From positions 1 to 11,405 of the forward strand of contig JAGQRL010000080.1 of the NCBI GenBank assembly GCA_020425485.1: DNA of 11,405 nucleotides, given 5' to 3'. The translations under genes and the position numbers were made by a program. This DNA is from Rhodospirillaceae bacterium (GTDB taxonomy: Bacteria; Pseudomonadota; Alphaproteobacteria; DSM-16000; Inquilinaceae). Of the stretch, positions 1 through 6,803 are shown piece after piece. Position 1 is the stretch's first letter; each line of letters opens with the position of its first letter. Under the pieces are notes generated by a model that was not told the DNA's origin, did no database searches, and saw nothing but the letters and a program-made list of their open reading frames with translations.

Positions 1-717
1 CCCTATTTCGAGCGCGAGGGGCTGGCGGCCACCTTTGTCGGCCATCCGGTGGCCGAACGCATCGGCCCGCCGCCCGATGGTGCGGCATTCCGGGCGCGCC
101 ACGGCATCGCCGCCGAGGCACCCGTGCTGTGCGTGCTGCCGGGCAGCCGTTCGGGCGAGCTGCGCCGGCTGCTGCCGCTGTTCGGCGAAGCGGTCGGCCG
201 GCTTGCAGGGCGATTCCCCGGCCTGCGCATCGTCATCCCCACCTTGCCCACCATCGCGGATCGCGTCGCCGCCGCTGCCGCCGCCTGGCCGGGCGCCCCG
301 GTGGTGGTGGGCCAGGCGGAAAAGGCCAATGCCTTCGCCGCCGCCACCGCCGCCCTGGCGGCATCCGGCACGGTATCGCTGGAACTGGCGCTGGCGGGGG
401 TGCCCCAGGTGATCGCCTACAAGATGAGCCGGCTCACCGCCATGGTCGGGCGGATGGTCATCCGCGTTCGCTGGGCCAGCCTGGTGAACATCCTGGCCAA
501 CGATACCGTGGTGCCGGAACTGATTCAGGGTGATTGCACGGCCGACAGGATGGTGGATGCCGTGGCACCGCTGCTGGCCGATCCCGCAGCGCGTGCAGAA
601 CAGACGCGGCGATCCGCCGAAAGCGTCGCCAAGCTGCATGGGCCCGGCGGCAATGCCAGCCGGGCTGCGGCCGATGTCGTTTTTGGACTGATCGAGGCGC
701 GGCCGCGCCGGGCCTGA
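1..717 (+). CDS. lpxB: Lipid-A-disaccharide synthase, C-terminal part (5' end outside window)
   Basis: LpxB (glycosyltransferase family 19) joins UDP-2,3-diacylglucosamine to lipid X to give the lipid A disaccharide, a peripheral inner-membrane step of outer-membrane lipid A synthesis. The reading frame is open from base 1, so 238 residues are visible and roughly the first third of a usual ~380-390 aa enzyme is missing. Visible signatures are the FVGHPV segment at visible residues 12-17, LPGSRSGE at 46-53 at the start of the C-terminal nucleotide-binding half, and the NAFAAATAALAASGTVSLE stretch from residue 110, followed by GVPQVIAYK, which is the conserved donor-site region of the family. 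The protein ends EARPRRA. It converges on the gltA side, with only 33 bp between its stop and the stop of the small minus-strand ORF. The other lpx genes that usually sit upstream cannot be seen. Family assignment is firm. Confidence 0.96.
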   Translation, partial: PYFEREGLAATFVGHPVAERIGPPPDGAAFRARHGIAAEAPVLCVLPGSRSGELRRLLPLFGEAVGRLAGRFPGLRIVIPTLPTIADRVAAAAAAWPGAPVVVGQAEKANAFAAATAALAASGTVSLELALAGVPQVIAYKMSRLTAMVGRMVIRVRWASLVNILANDTVVPELIQGDCTADRMVDAVAPLLADPAARAEQTRRSAESVAKLHGPGGNASRAAADVVFGLIEARPRRA

Positions 718-731
718 AATTCGGCCCCGGC

Positions 732-750
732 CGGCAGATCGCTACTGCCG
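732..750. terminator. Small hairpin between convergent lpxB and the gltA side
   Basis: A perfect 6-bp inverted repeat, CGGCAG (732-737) and CTGCCG (745-750), encloses a 7-nt loop and begins 15 bp after the lpxB stop. There is no T-run on either side, so it is not a classical intrinsic terminator. Its position in the gap between converging genes is the main argument for a role in transcript ending. Confidence 0.25.
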
Positions 751-990
751 TCAGATAACGATGGCGATCCAGGCAGCTGCCACCAGCACCACCGCCACCA
801 CGCCCGCCTGGCGGGTGCGCTGGGCTGCCGGTGCCGGATTGTCGTTGGCCGGATGGGGGAGGTGGCGCCAGCGGGCGCGCGCCACCACCGTCCGGCTGGT
901 CACCACCAGCGGCAAACGTTGCCAAGCCTGACGGCGCGGCCGCGTTCGCGGTCGCCGCGCCCAGGCTATTCTCAATCGATCAACGCTCAT
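751..990 (-). CDS. Possible small membrane protein, hypothetical (start uncertain)
   Basis: This is a 79-codon ORF of unknown function. Its ATG (988-990) overlaps the end of gltA by 11 bp. The visible protein has an Arg-rich first half, a HPANDNPAPAAQ linker around residues 46-57, and a hydrophobic C-terminal stretch (GVVAVVLVAAAWIAIVI) with the look of a single tail-anchor membrane segment. Short ANDNPAP-type proteins with one membrane helix are, from memory, common in Alphaproteobacteria. Against it, a strong hairpin (933-961) sits in the Arg-rich part, the first eight codons are unlike the GC-rich remainder, and no ribosome binding site is clear. A shorter product starting at TTG 915 or GTG 906, past the hairpin, is possible. 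The ORF may also be non-coding. Confidence 0.38.
   Translation of the reverse strand: MSVDRLRIAWARRPRTRPRRQAWQRLPLVVTSRTVVARARWRHLPHPANDNPAPAAQRTRQAGVVAVVLVAAAWIAIVI
933..961 (-). terminator. Strong GC hairpin just after gltA
   Basis: GGCGCGG (933-939) pairs with CCGCGCC (955-961), and inside it CCGC (940-943) pairs with GCGG (948-951) around a GTTC loop, leaving a 3-nt bulge at 952-954. This is about 11 GC pairs, starting 19 bp after the gltA stop in the direction of gltA transcription. A weaker hairpin, GGCAA/TTGCC (911-923), follows. There is no U-tract, so the terminator call rests on position and stem strength only. Confidence 0.4.
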
Positions 991-2305
991 CCAGCGGCAC
1001 GTACGCCCGTTGTGTTGCCCCGCTGTAGAGCTGGCGGGGGCGCCCGATCTTCTGGACTGGATCTTCGATCATTTCCTTCCACTGGGCAATCCATCCCACG
1101 GTGCGCGCCAGCGCGAACAGCACCGTGAACATGGAGGTCGGGAAGCCCATCGCCCGCAGCGTGATCCCCGAATAGAAGTCGACGTTCGGGAACAGCTTGC
1201 GGGAGACGAAGTACTCGTCCTCCAGGGCGATGCGCTCCAGCTCCTGGGCGATCTTGAGCAGCGGCTCGTTGGTGACGCCGACGATGTCCAGCACCTCGTG
1301 GCAGGACTTGCTCATCACCGCCGCGCGCGGATCGTAGTTGCGGTAGACCCGGTGGCCGAAGCCCATCAGGCGGAACGGATCGGCGGGATCCTTGGCGCGG
1401 GCGATGAATTCCGGGATGCGATCGGGCGAACCGATCTGTTCCAGCATCTTCAGCACCGCTTCGTTGGCGCCGCCATGCGCCGGCCCCCACAGCGACGCGA
1501 TGCCGGCCGCCACGCAGGCGAACGGGTTGGCGTGCGACGACCCGGCGATGCGCACCGTGGAGGTGGACGCGTTCTGCTCGTGGTCGGCGTGCAGGATGAA
1601 CAGGCGGTCCATGGCCTTCGCCATCGCCGGGTTCACATGATAGGGCTCCGCCGGCACGGCGAACATCATGTGCAGGAAGTTCTCCGCATAGCTCAGGTCG
1701 TTGCGCGGATAGACGAACGGCTCGCCCTTGGAGAACTTGAAGGCCATCGCCGAGATGGTGGGCATCTTGGCGATCAGGCGATGCGAGGCGATCAGGCGCT
1801 GCTGCGGATCGCGGATATCGGTGCTGTCGTGGTAGAACGCGGCCAGCGCGCCGGTGACGCCGCACAGGATGGCCATGGGGTGCGCGTCGTTGCGGAAGCC
1901 GTCGTAAAACCCGCGCAACTTTTCGTGCACCATGGTGTGGCGGGAGATGGTGCGGACGAACTTGTTCTTCTCCGCCACGTTGGGCAGCTCGCCGTGCAAC
2001 AGGAGGTAGCAGACCTCCATGAAATCGCTCTGCTCGGCCAGATCGGTGATCGAATAGCCGCGGTGCAGCAAGATTCCCTGGTCGCCGTCGATGTAGGTAA
2101 TGCGACTATCGCATGAGCCGGTTGAAGTATAACCGGGGTCATACGTAAACATACCCGTGTCGCGGTATAAGTTTCGTATGTCGATGACGCTGGGGCCAAC
2201 AGTTCCGTTGAGAACCGGATAGGTGTATGTCTTGCCGGTTCTATTGTCGATCAAGGTCACAGTATCTTCCGCCGCGTCATTTGCAGCGGTATGAACCTGA
2301 GTCAT
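980..2305 (-). CDS. gltA: Citrate synthase, type II (hexameric class)
   Basis: It condenses oxaloacetate with acetyl-CoA to give citrate, the entry reaction of the TCA cycle, in the cytoplasm. The protein is 441 aa, close to the E. coli enzyme (427 aa). The catalytic residues are all present: His277 in GPAHGGAN, His318 in MGFGHRVYRNYDPRA, and Asp376 in NVDFYSG, matching E. coli His264, His305 and Asp362 with an offset of 13-14. The substrate segment LFILHADHEQNASTSTVR lies at 235-252. The beta-rich N-terminal extension (LIDNRTGKTYTYPVL, about residues 18-32) is typical of the type II, often NADH-sensitive class; NADH inhibition itself is inferred. The start is ATG 2305-2303, with AGGA 7 nt upstream. 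The frame stays open upstream to 2437, but that part overlaps gltX and has no family similarity. It has its own likely promoter over the gltX stop. Confidence 0.98.
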   Translation of the reverse strand: MTQVHTAANDAAEDTVTLIDNRTGKTYTYPVLNGTVGPSVIDIRNLYRDTGMFTYDPGYTSTGSCDSRITYIDGDQGILLHRGYSITDLAEQSDFMEVCYLLLHGELPNVAEKNKFVRTISRHTMVHEKLRGFYDGFRNDAHPMAILCGVTGALAAFYHDSTDIRDPQQRLIASHRLIAKMPTISAMAFKFSKGEPFVYPRNDLSYAENFLHMMFAVPAEPYHVNPAMAKAMDRLFILHADHEQNASTSTVRIAGSSHANPFACVAAGIASLWGPAHGGANEAVLKMLEQIGSPDRIPEFIARAKDPADPFRLMGFGHRVYRNYDPRAAVMSKSCHEVLDIVGVTNEPLLKIAQELERIALEDEYFVSRKLFPNVDFYSGITLRAMGFPTSMFTVLFALARTVGWIAQWKEMIEDPVQKIGRPRQLYSGATQRAYVPLDER

Positions 2306-2322
2306 ATGTCGGTCCTTCCGTT

Positions 2323-2338
2323 TCCCGCGAGGGCGGGA
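2323..2338 (-). other. Short hairpin in the gltA leader
   Basis: A 6-bp stem, TCCCGC (2323-2328) with GCGGGA (2333-2338), closes a 4-nt loop. In the gltA transcript it would end a few bases before the GGAAGGA ribosome binding site, so it could affect ribosome access or message stability. With this base composition it could also arise by chance. Confidence 0.25.
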
Positions 2339-2362
2339 GCCCCGGGTCCAAACGATGGCCAT

Positions 2363-2391
2363 ATCGTAGTGGGCAGGCGCAGCAAGATCAA
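2363..2391 (-). promoter_or_regulatory. Predicted sigma-70-type promoter of gltA
   Basis: On the minus strand a TTGATC -35 element (2386-2391) is separated by exactly 17 bp from a TACGAT -10 element (2363-2368). Each matches the consensus at 4 of 6 positions. Transcription would begin near 2356, leaving a leader of about 50 nt before the gltA ATG. The -35 overlaps the TGA stop of gltX, so gltA could be expressed separately from gltX despite the 82-bp gap. Confidence 0.45.
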
Positions 2392-3824
2392 TGTGACGAG
2401 TCCACGTCAGGCGCTCGCACCTCCCCGGAGAGCGCATCGGCGATGCGTCCTAGCGTCTCATCCCGGCCCAGGATGGCCGCCACCTCGAAAATGCCGGGCG
2501 AAACCGTGCTGCCGGTGAGCGCGGCGCGCAGCGGCTGCGCCACTTTGCCCAGCTTCAGCCCGTCGGCCTCGCCGAAGCTGCGAACCGCGGCCTCCACGGC
2601 CGATTCCGTCCATTCCGCCACATCGGCGAGGGCGCTCTGCAAACCTGCCAGCCGCTCGGCGCCGAAGTCCGCCAGCACGTCGGCGGCCTTGTCGGCCATC
2701 TCCAGCGGCCGCTGGCGCACGTAGAAGGCCGCCGACTGGGCGAGGTCGACCAGCGTCTTGGCACGCTGCTGCAATCCAGGCATTCCGCGGACGAGGCGGC
2801 CGAACGCGGCCTCATCGAGGCTGCGGGCCACCAGCTCCTCCACCGGCCGGCGGATCAAGGTGGCCAGGCGGTCCGCTTCCGCCTGCCGCAGATAGTGGCC
2901 GTTCAGCGAATCGAGCTTGGCGAAATCGAAGCGGGCGGCCGATTTGCCCACCTCCGGCAGGTCGAACCAGGCGATCGCCTGCTCGGTGGAGATGATCTCG
3001 TCGTCGCCATGGGCCCAGCCCAGCCGCAACAGATAGTTGCGCATGGCTTCCGGCAGGTAGCCCATGTCGCGGTAGGCTTCCACCCCCAGGGCGCCGTGGC
3101 GCTTGGACAGCTTGGCGCCGTCCGGCCCGTGGATCAGCGGGATGTGGGCGAACACCGGCAGGGATGCCCCCAGGGCCTGGAAAAGCTGGGTCTGGCGAAA
3201 GGCGTTGGTCAGGTGGTCGTCGCCGCGGATCACATGGGTGATGCCCATGTCGATGTCGTCGACGACGACGGACAGCATGTAGGTGGGTGTGCCGTCGGCG
3301 CGCAGCAGGATCATGTCGTCGAGCTGGTCGTTGCGCACCGTCACCTCGCCCTGCACTGCGTCCTTGATGGTGGTGGCGCCGTCGGTCGGTGCGCGGAAGC
3401 GCACGGCGGGGGGAATATCGGCCGGCGCCTCGGCCGGATCGCGGTCGCGCCAGCGGCCGTCGTAGCGGGGCGGCCGGCCTTCGGCCCGGGCGCGCGCCCG
3501 CATCTCCTCCAGCTCCGCCGGGGTAGCGTAGCAGCGGTAGGCGAAGCCCGCCTCCAGCAGCCGGTGGGCGGCGGCGGTGTGGCGGTCGCGCCGGGCGAAC
3601 TGGCTTTCCGCCTCGCCGTCCCAGTCCAGCTCCAGCCAGGTCATCCCGTCGAGGATCGCCTGGACGTTTTCCGGGGTGGAGCGGGCGCGGTCGGTATCCT
3701 CGATACGCAGGATGAAGCGACCGCCGTGGTGGCGGGCAAAGAGCCAGTTGAACAGGGCGGTGCGTGCCCCTCCGATGTGCAGGAAACCGGTGGGGGAGGG
3801 CGCGAAACGGGTAACAACGGTCAT
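2388..3824 (-). CDS. gltX: Glutamate--tRNA ligase (GluRS)
   Basis: It attaches glutamate to tRNA(Glu) using ATP, in the cytoplasm; in bacteria lacking GlnRS the same enzyme or a paralogue also charges tRNA(Gln). The protein is 478 aa, typical for the family. The class I signatures are visible: PSPTGFLHIGGARTALFNW with the HIGH-type HIGG at 16-19, RIEDTDR at 40-46, and the KMSKS-type loop KLSKR at 238-242. The GDDHLTNAFRQ segment (201-211) belongs to the active-site domain, and the helical anticodon-binding domain follows. Only one cysteine (Cys98 in RCYATPAE) sits where zinc-containing GluRS enzymes have a CxC pair, so that zinc site is absent, as in many bacteria. The ATG at 3824 fits the conserved start (TRFAPSPTG); no clear ribosome binding site precedes it. 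It is divergent from comEC. Many Alphaproteobacteria carry two gltX copies, and which copy this is cannot be told from the window. Confidence 0.97.
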   Translation of the reverse strand: MTVVTRFAPSPTGFLHIGGARTALFNWLFARHHGGRFILRIEDTDRARSTPENVQAILDGMTWLELDWDGEAESQFARRDRHTAAAHRLLEAGFAYRCYATPAELEEMRARARAEGRPPRYDGRWRDRDPAEAPADIPPAVRFRAPTDGATTIKDAVQGEVTVRNDQLDDMILLRADGTPTYMLSVVVDDIDMGITHVIRGDDHLTNAFRQTQLFQALGASLPVFAHIPLIHGPDGAKLSKRHGALGVEAYRDMGYLPEAMRNYLLRLGWAHGDDEIISTEQAIAWFDLPEVGKSAARFDFAKLDSLNGHYLRQAEADRLATLIRRPVEELVARSLDEAAFGRLVRGMPGLQQRAKTLVDLAQSAAFYVRQRPLEMADKAADVLADFGAERLAGLQSALADVAEWTESAVEAAVRSFGEADGLKLGKVAQPLRAALTGSTVSPGIFEVAAILGRDETLGRIADALSGEVRAPDVDSSH

Positions 3825-3909
3825 GGACGACGGGGGGCTGCGGTCACACAGTGGCGGGCGTCACATAGCACACCCCGCCGCCGCGAGGCACCATGTTGGG
3901 ACCGCCAGT

Positions 3910-5964
3910 TTGAGACCGCCGGAGGGCCTCGGCCCGCTGGCCGCCGAGCGCGACCGTTGGGTGCTGTGGGTGCCGGTGGCCTTCGGTGCCGGCATCGCCA
4001 CCTATTTCGCCCTGCCGGAGGAACCGCCACTGTGGGCGGCCGTGGCCTGCCTTGGCCTCGCGGTGGCCCTGGCGGTGGGGCAGCGCCGCCGGCCGGGGCT
4101 CGCCATCCCGCTGCTGGGGGCTGCCCTGCTGGCCGCAGGCGTGGGCGCCGGCCGGCTGGCAACCGATCTGACCGCCACGCCCTTGTGGGACGACCGGGGG
4201 CACCGCGGCACCATGGAAGGCGTGGTGGTGGGGCTCGACCGGCAGCCCCGCGGCGCCCGGGTGACGCTGGACGAGGTGGTGTTTTCCAGCCGGGGCGGGG
4301 AGATGCCGCCGCCGCATCTGGTGCGCGTGCGCCTGCTGCCATCGGATCCGGCCCCCGCCATCGGCAGCCGCATCCGCGTGTTCGGCGAGCTGTCCGGGCC
4401 GCGCCGTCCGGTGGCCCCCGGTGCCTTCGATTTCCGCCGCTGGGCCTATTTCCAGGGCCTCAGCGCCACCGGTTTCGCCATGGGCCACGCCGAGCTGGTG
4501 GCCGACCCGGCAGCCGGCGGCTTCTGGCAAGCCATCGATGCAGCGCGGGCGGACATGGTGGCGCGCATCGACCAGGCGCTCGATCCGCCCGCCGCCGGCT
4601 TCGCCGCAGCGCTGCTGACCGGGCAGCGCGGCGGGGTCGACGATGCCACCTACGAGGTGCTGCGCGACGCCGGGCTGGCCCATCTGCTGGCCATTTCCGG
4701 GCTGCATGTGGGGCTGGTGGCGGGCGGCGTGTTCGTGCTGGTGCGCCTGCTGGGCAGCCTGAACGAACGCCTGGCCGTCACCCGGCCGATCAAGAAATGG
4801 GCGGCGGTGGCGGCCCTGCTCTCCGCCGTCGCCTACATGCTGGTTGTGGGCGCCCCCGTGCCCACCCAGCGGGCGGTGCTGATGACCGGGCTGGTGCTGC
4901 TGGGCGTGCTGGCCGACCGCGAGGCACTCAGCATGCGGCTGGTCGCCTGGGCCGCCCTGGTGGTGCTGGTGCTGGCGCCCGACAGCGTGGTTTCGGCCAG
5001 CTTCCAGATGTCGTTTGCCGCCGTGGTCGGGCTGGTCGCCGCCTATGAGTGGCTGGCGCCGAGGATGGGGCGCTGGCGGCGCGGCGGCGGCATGGCGCGG
5101 GCCGTCCTCCTCTATCTGGCCGGCGTGCTGGTGAGCACGGCGGTGGCCGGGCTGGCGACGGCACCGTTCTCGCTCTTTCACTTCCAGGCCGTGGCGACGG
5201 CCGGCGCCCTGGCCAATCTGCTGGCCGTGCCGCTGACCGCCTTCTGGATCATGCCCTTCGGCATGGCCGCCTACCTGGCCATGCCGCTGGGGATGGAGGA
5301 GGGGCCGCTCTACCTGATGGGTCTCGGCGTGTCCGCGCTGGTGTGGATCGCCGGGGAGGCCGCCCAGCTTGCCGGCGGCAGCGCCCGCTTCGCCCCGCCG
5401 CCGGCCTGGGGGCTGGCCCTGCTCAGCCTCGGCGGGCTGTGGCTGTGCCTGTGGCGGCGGCCCTGGCGCCTGTGGGGATGCCTGGCGATGGCCGCCGGAC
5501 TTGCCTCCAGCACCATCGAGCGGCCGCCCGACTTGCTGGTGAGCGACACGGCGGACCTGATCGGGCTGATCGACGGCGAGCCGCGGCACCTGGTGCTGAC
5601 GAGCCTCAACCGAGAACGCTTTGCCGCCCGCGCCTGGGCAGATCGCTTTGCCGCCGGCTCAACGATCGCGCTTGCCGACCTGCCGGCCGACCGCCAGCGC
5701 TGCGACGGACTTGGCTGCATCGTCCACCATGCCGGCACCACCCTGGCCCTGGTGGCCGATCCGCGGGCGCTGGACGAGGATTGTGCCGCAGCCGACCTGC
5801 TGGTGGCCGAAGTGCCGGTGTTCCAGCCCTGTGCGGCCGTGGTGATCGACCGGTTCGACGTGTGGCGCCACGGCGCCCATGCGGTGTGGCTGGGCGACGG
5901 CCCACCGCGCATCGAGACGGTGGCGGAGCATGAGGGCGATCGGCCCTGGGCGCTCACCCGCTGA
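3910..5964 (+). CDS. comEC: ComEC/Rec2 family DNA uptake channel protein
   Basis: ComEC forms the inner-membrane channel that passes single-stranded DNA into the cytoplasm during natural transformation. From TTG 3910 the product is 684 aa. An N-terminal membrane region (RWVLWVPVAFGAGIATYFAL, about 18-37) is followed by an extracytoplasmic DUF4131-like part (GVVVGLDRQPRGARVTLDEV to AFDFRRWAYFQGLSATGFA). The Competence domain follows, with its hallmark HLLAISGLHVGL at 258-269, and then many membrane helices. The C-terminal part (about 540-684, with RCDGLGCI and VVIDRFDVWRHGAHAVWL) lacks the HxHxDH motif of the metallo-beta-lactamase nuclease domain found in longer ComEC proteins; short C-termini like this are usual in Alphaproteobacteria. 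The start is uncertain: ATG 3823 is in frame but overlaps the divergent gltX start codon and leaves no promoter space, while GTG 3961 would cut into the first helix. It converges on lexA. Whether the cell is competent cannot be judged here. Confidence 0.93.
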   Translation: MRPPEGLGPLAAERDRWVLWVPVAFGAGIATYFALPEEPPLWAAVACLGLAVALAVGQRRRPGLAIPLLGAALLAAGVGAGRLATDLTATPLWDDRGHRGTMEGVVVGLDRQPRGARVTLDEVVFSSRGGEMPPPHLVRVRLLPSDPAPAIGSRIRVFGELSGPRRPVAPGAFDFRRWAYFQGLSATGFAMGHAELVADPAAGGFWQAIDAARADMVARIDQALDPPAAGFAAALLTGQRGGVDDATYEVLRDAGLAHLLAISGLHVGLVAGGVFVLVRLLGSLNERLAVTRPIKKWAAVAALLSAVAYMLVVGAPVPTQRAVLMTGLVLLGVLADREALSMRLVAWAALVVLVLAPDSVVSASFQMSFAAVVGLVAAYEWLAPRMGRWRRGGGMARAVLLYLAGVLVSTAVAGLATAPFSLFHFQAVATAGALANLLAVPLTAFWIMPFGMAAYLAMPLGMEEGPLYLMGLGVSALVWIAGEAAQLAGGSARFAPPPAWGLALLSLGGLWLCLWRRPWRLWGCLAMAAGLASSTIERPPDLLVSDTADLIGLIDGEPRHLVLTSLNRERFAARAWADRFAAGSTIALADLPADRQRCDGLGCIVHHAGTTLALVADPRALDEDCAAADLLVAEVPVFQPCAAVVIDRFDVWRHGAHAVWLGDGPPRIETVAEHEGDRPWALTR

Positions 5965-5983
5965 CGGGCCGGGGGAAGGCCAG

Positions 5984-6002
5984 GGGAGGCGAAGCGCCTC
6001 CC
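5984..6002. terminator. Hairpin between convergent comEC and lexA
   Basis: GGGAGGCG (5984-5991) and CGCCTCCC (5995-6002) form a perfect 8-bp stem around AAG; a slightly shorter pairing with a GAAGC loop is equally possible. It lies midway in the 44-bp gap between the comEC and lexA stop codons and reads the same from both sides, so it could stop transcription from either gene. There is no T-run on either flank. Confidence 0.5.
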
Positions 6003-6008
6003 GGCCGA

Positions 6009-6707
6009 TCACTCGTAGCGGCGCAGCAGCCCCACCAGCCGGCCCTGCACCTGCACGCGGTCGGGCCCAAAGATCCGGGTTTCATAGGTGGGGTTGGCGG
6101 GTTCCAGCGCGATGGTCTTGCCGCGCCGGCGCAGCCGCTTCAGCGTCACTTCCAGCCCGTCCACCAGGGCCACCACGATGGCGCCGCTGTCCGCCACCTG
6201 GGTCTTCTGGATGATCACCGTATCGCCATCCAGAATGCCGGCATTGACCATGCTGTCGCCGGCCACTTCCAGCGCGTAGTGCTCGCCGCGCCCCAGCAGG
6301 CCGGCGGGAACCTCCGCCCGGCGGGAGGGGTCGCGCAGCGCCTCGATGGGCGTGCCGGCGGCAATCCGCCCATAGAGCGGTAGCGAGACAACGGACTCGT
6401 CGGGTTCCGGCTGGCGCGGTGCCGCACGGAAGTTGGGCCTCACCACCGTGCTGTCGCCGCCGTCGTCCTCCATCTCGCCCGGGCGTGCCAGACCATCGGG
6501 CAGGCGGGTGACTTCCAGCGCACGGGCGCGGTGGGGCAGGCGGCGGATGAAGCCGCGCTCCTCCAGCCCGGTGATCAGCCGGTGGATGCCGGACTTGGAG
6601 CGCAGGCCCAGCGCATCCTTCATCTCATCGAACGACGGCGAGACCCCGCCTTCCGACAGGCGCTGATTGATGAACAGGAGCAGTTCCTGCTGCTTGCGCG
6701 TCAACAT
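6009..6707 (-). CDS. lexA: LexA repressor, SOS response regulator
   Basis: LexA dimers repress DNA-damage genes and cleave themselves when stimulated by RecA filaments. The protein is 232 aa. A winged helix-turn-helix N-terminus (LTRKQQELLLFINQRL, then about 24-52 including SPSFDEMKDALGLRSKSGIH) is followed by a linker of about 75-105 that is longer than in E. coli LexA (202 aa), as is usual in Alphaproteobacteria. The C-terminal peptidase S24 domain carries the scissile Ala117-Gly118 in RIAAGTP, the catalytic Ser152 in GDSMVNAGI and Lys190 in LEVTLKRL, so self-cleavage should work. ATG 6707 is preceded by GGGAG at 7 nt. An in-frame ATG at 6764 would add 19 residues foreign to the family and run into the promoter. 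It is the last gene of the minus-strand run, 129 bp after moeA, with a likely promoter and operator of its own. Confidence 0.97.
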   Translation of the reverse strand: MLTRKQQELLLFINQRLSEGGVSPSFDEMKDALGLRSKSGIHRLITGLEERGFIRRLPHRARALEVTRLPDGLARPGEMEDDGGDSTVVRPNFRAAPRQPEPDESVVSLPLYGRIAAGTPIEALRDPSRRAEVPAGLLGRGEHYALEVAGDSMVNAGILDGDTVIIQKTQVADSGAIVVALVDGLEVTLKRLRRRGKTIALEPANPTYETRIFGPDRVQVQGRLVGLLRRYE

Positions 6708-6766
6708 CTCGATGCTCCCGTATGCGAAACTTGGCCGGTGCCGGCGCAACGCCGACTCACGCAATG

Positions 6767-6795
6767 ATTGAGACAGAACAAACCAAAAACGTCAA
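6767..6795 (-). promoter_or_regulatory. Predicted lexA promoter
   Basis: On the minus strand TTGACG (6790-6795, 5 of 6 matches to the -35 consensus) is followed after 17 bp by CTCAAT (6767-6772, 3 of 6 for the -10). It lies in the AT-richer part of the 129-bp gap between moeA and lexA, and transcription would start about 50 nt upstream of the lexA ATG. The -35 and the spacing are good; the -10 is weak. Confidence 0.5.
6776..6790 (-). promoter_or_regulatory. Candidate LexA operator (one mismatch)
   Basis: The plus strand reads GAACAAACCAAAAAC, which on the minus strand is GTTT-N7-GTTC. The alphaproteobacterial LexA box is the direct repeat GTTC-N7-GTTC, so this has one mismatch and the correct spacing. 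It fills the spacer between the lexA -35 and -10 elements, where bound repressor would block RNA polymerase. This is the expected place for autoregulation. Binding is inferred, not shown. Confidence 0.5.
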
Positions 6796-6803
6796 GCAGC
6801 CAA

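Noticed and set aside
2306..2437. N-terminal extension of gltA by 44 residues
   Set aside because: It overlaps the gltX 3' end, contains the likely gltA promoter, is not part of the citrate synthase family, and ATG 2305 has a good ribosome binding site.
2895..5048. Plus-strand open frame of 717 codons spanning gltX and comEC
   Set aside because: It is antisense to gltX and out of frame with comEC, is rich in Gly/Arg/Ala/His as expected for shadow frames in GC-rich DNA, and shows no family motif.
3844..5589. Minus-strand open frame of 581 codons opposite comEC
   Set aside because: Gln/His/Gly-rich antisense shadow of comEC with no recognisable domain.
6708..6764. N-terminal extension of lexA by 19 residues
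   Set aside because: LexA family members begin at MLTxKQ; the extension runs through the leader and close to the promoter, while ATG 6707 has GGGAG at the right distance.
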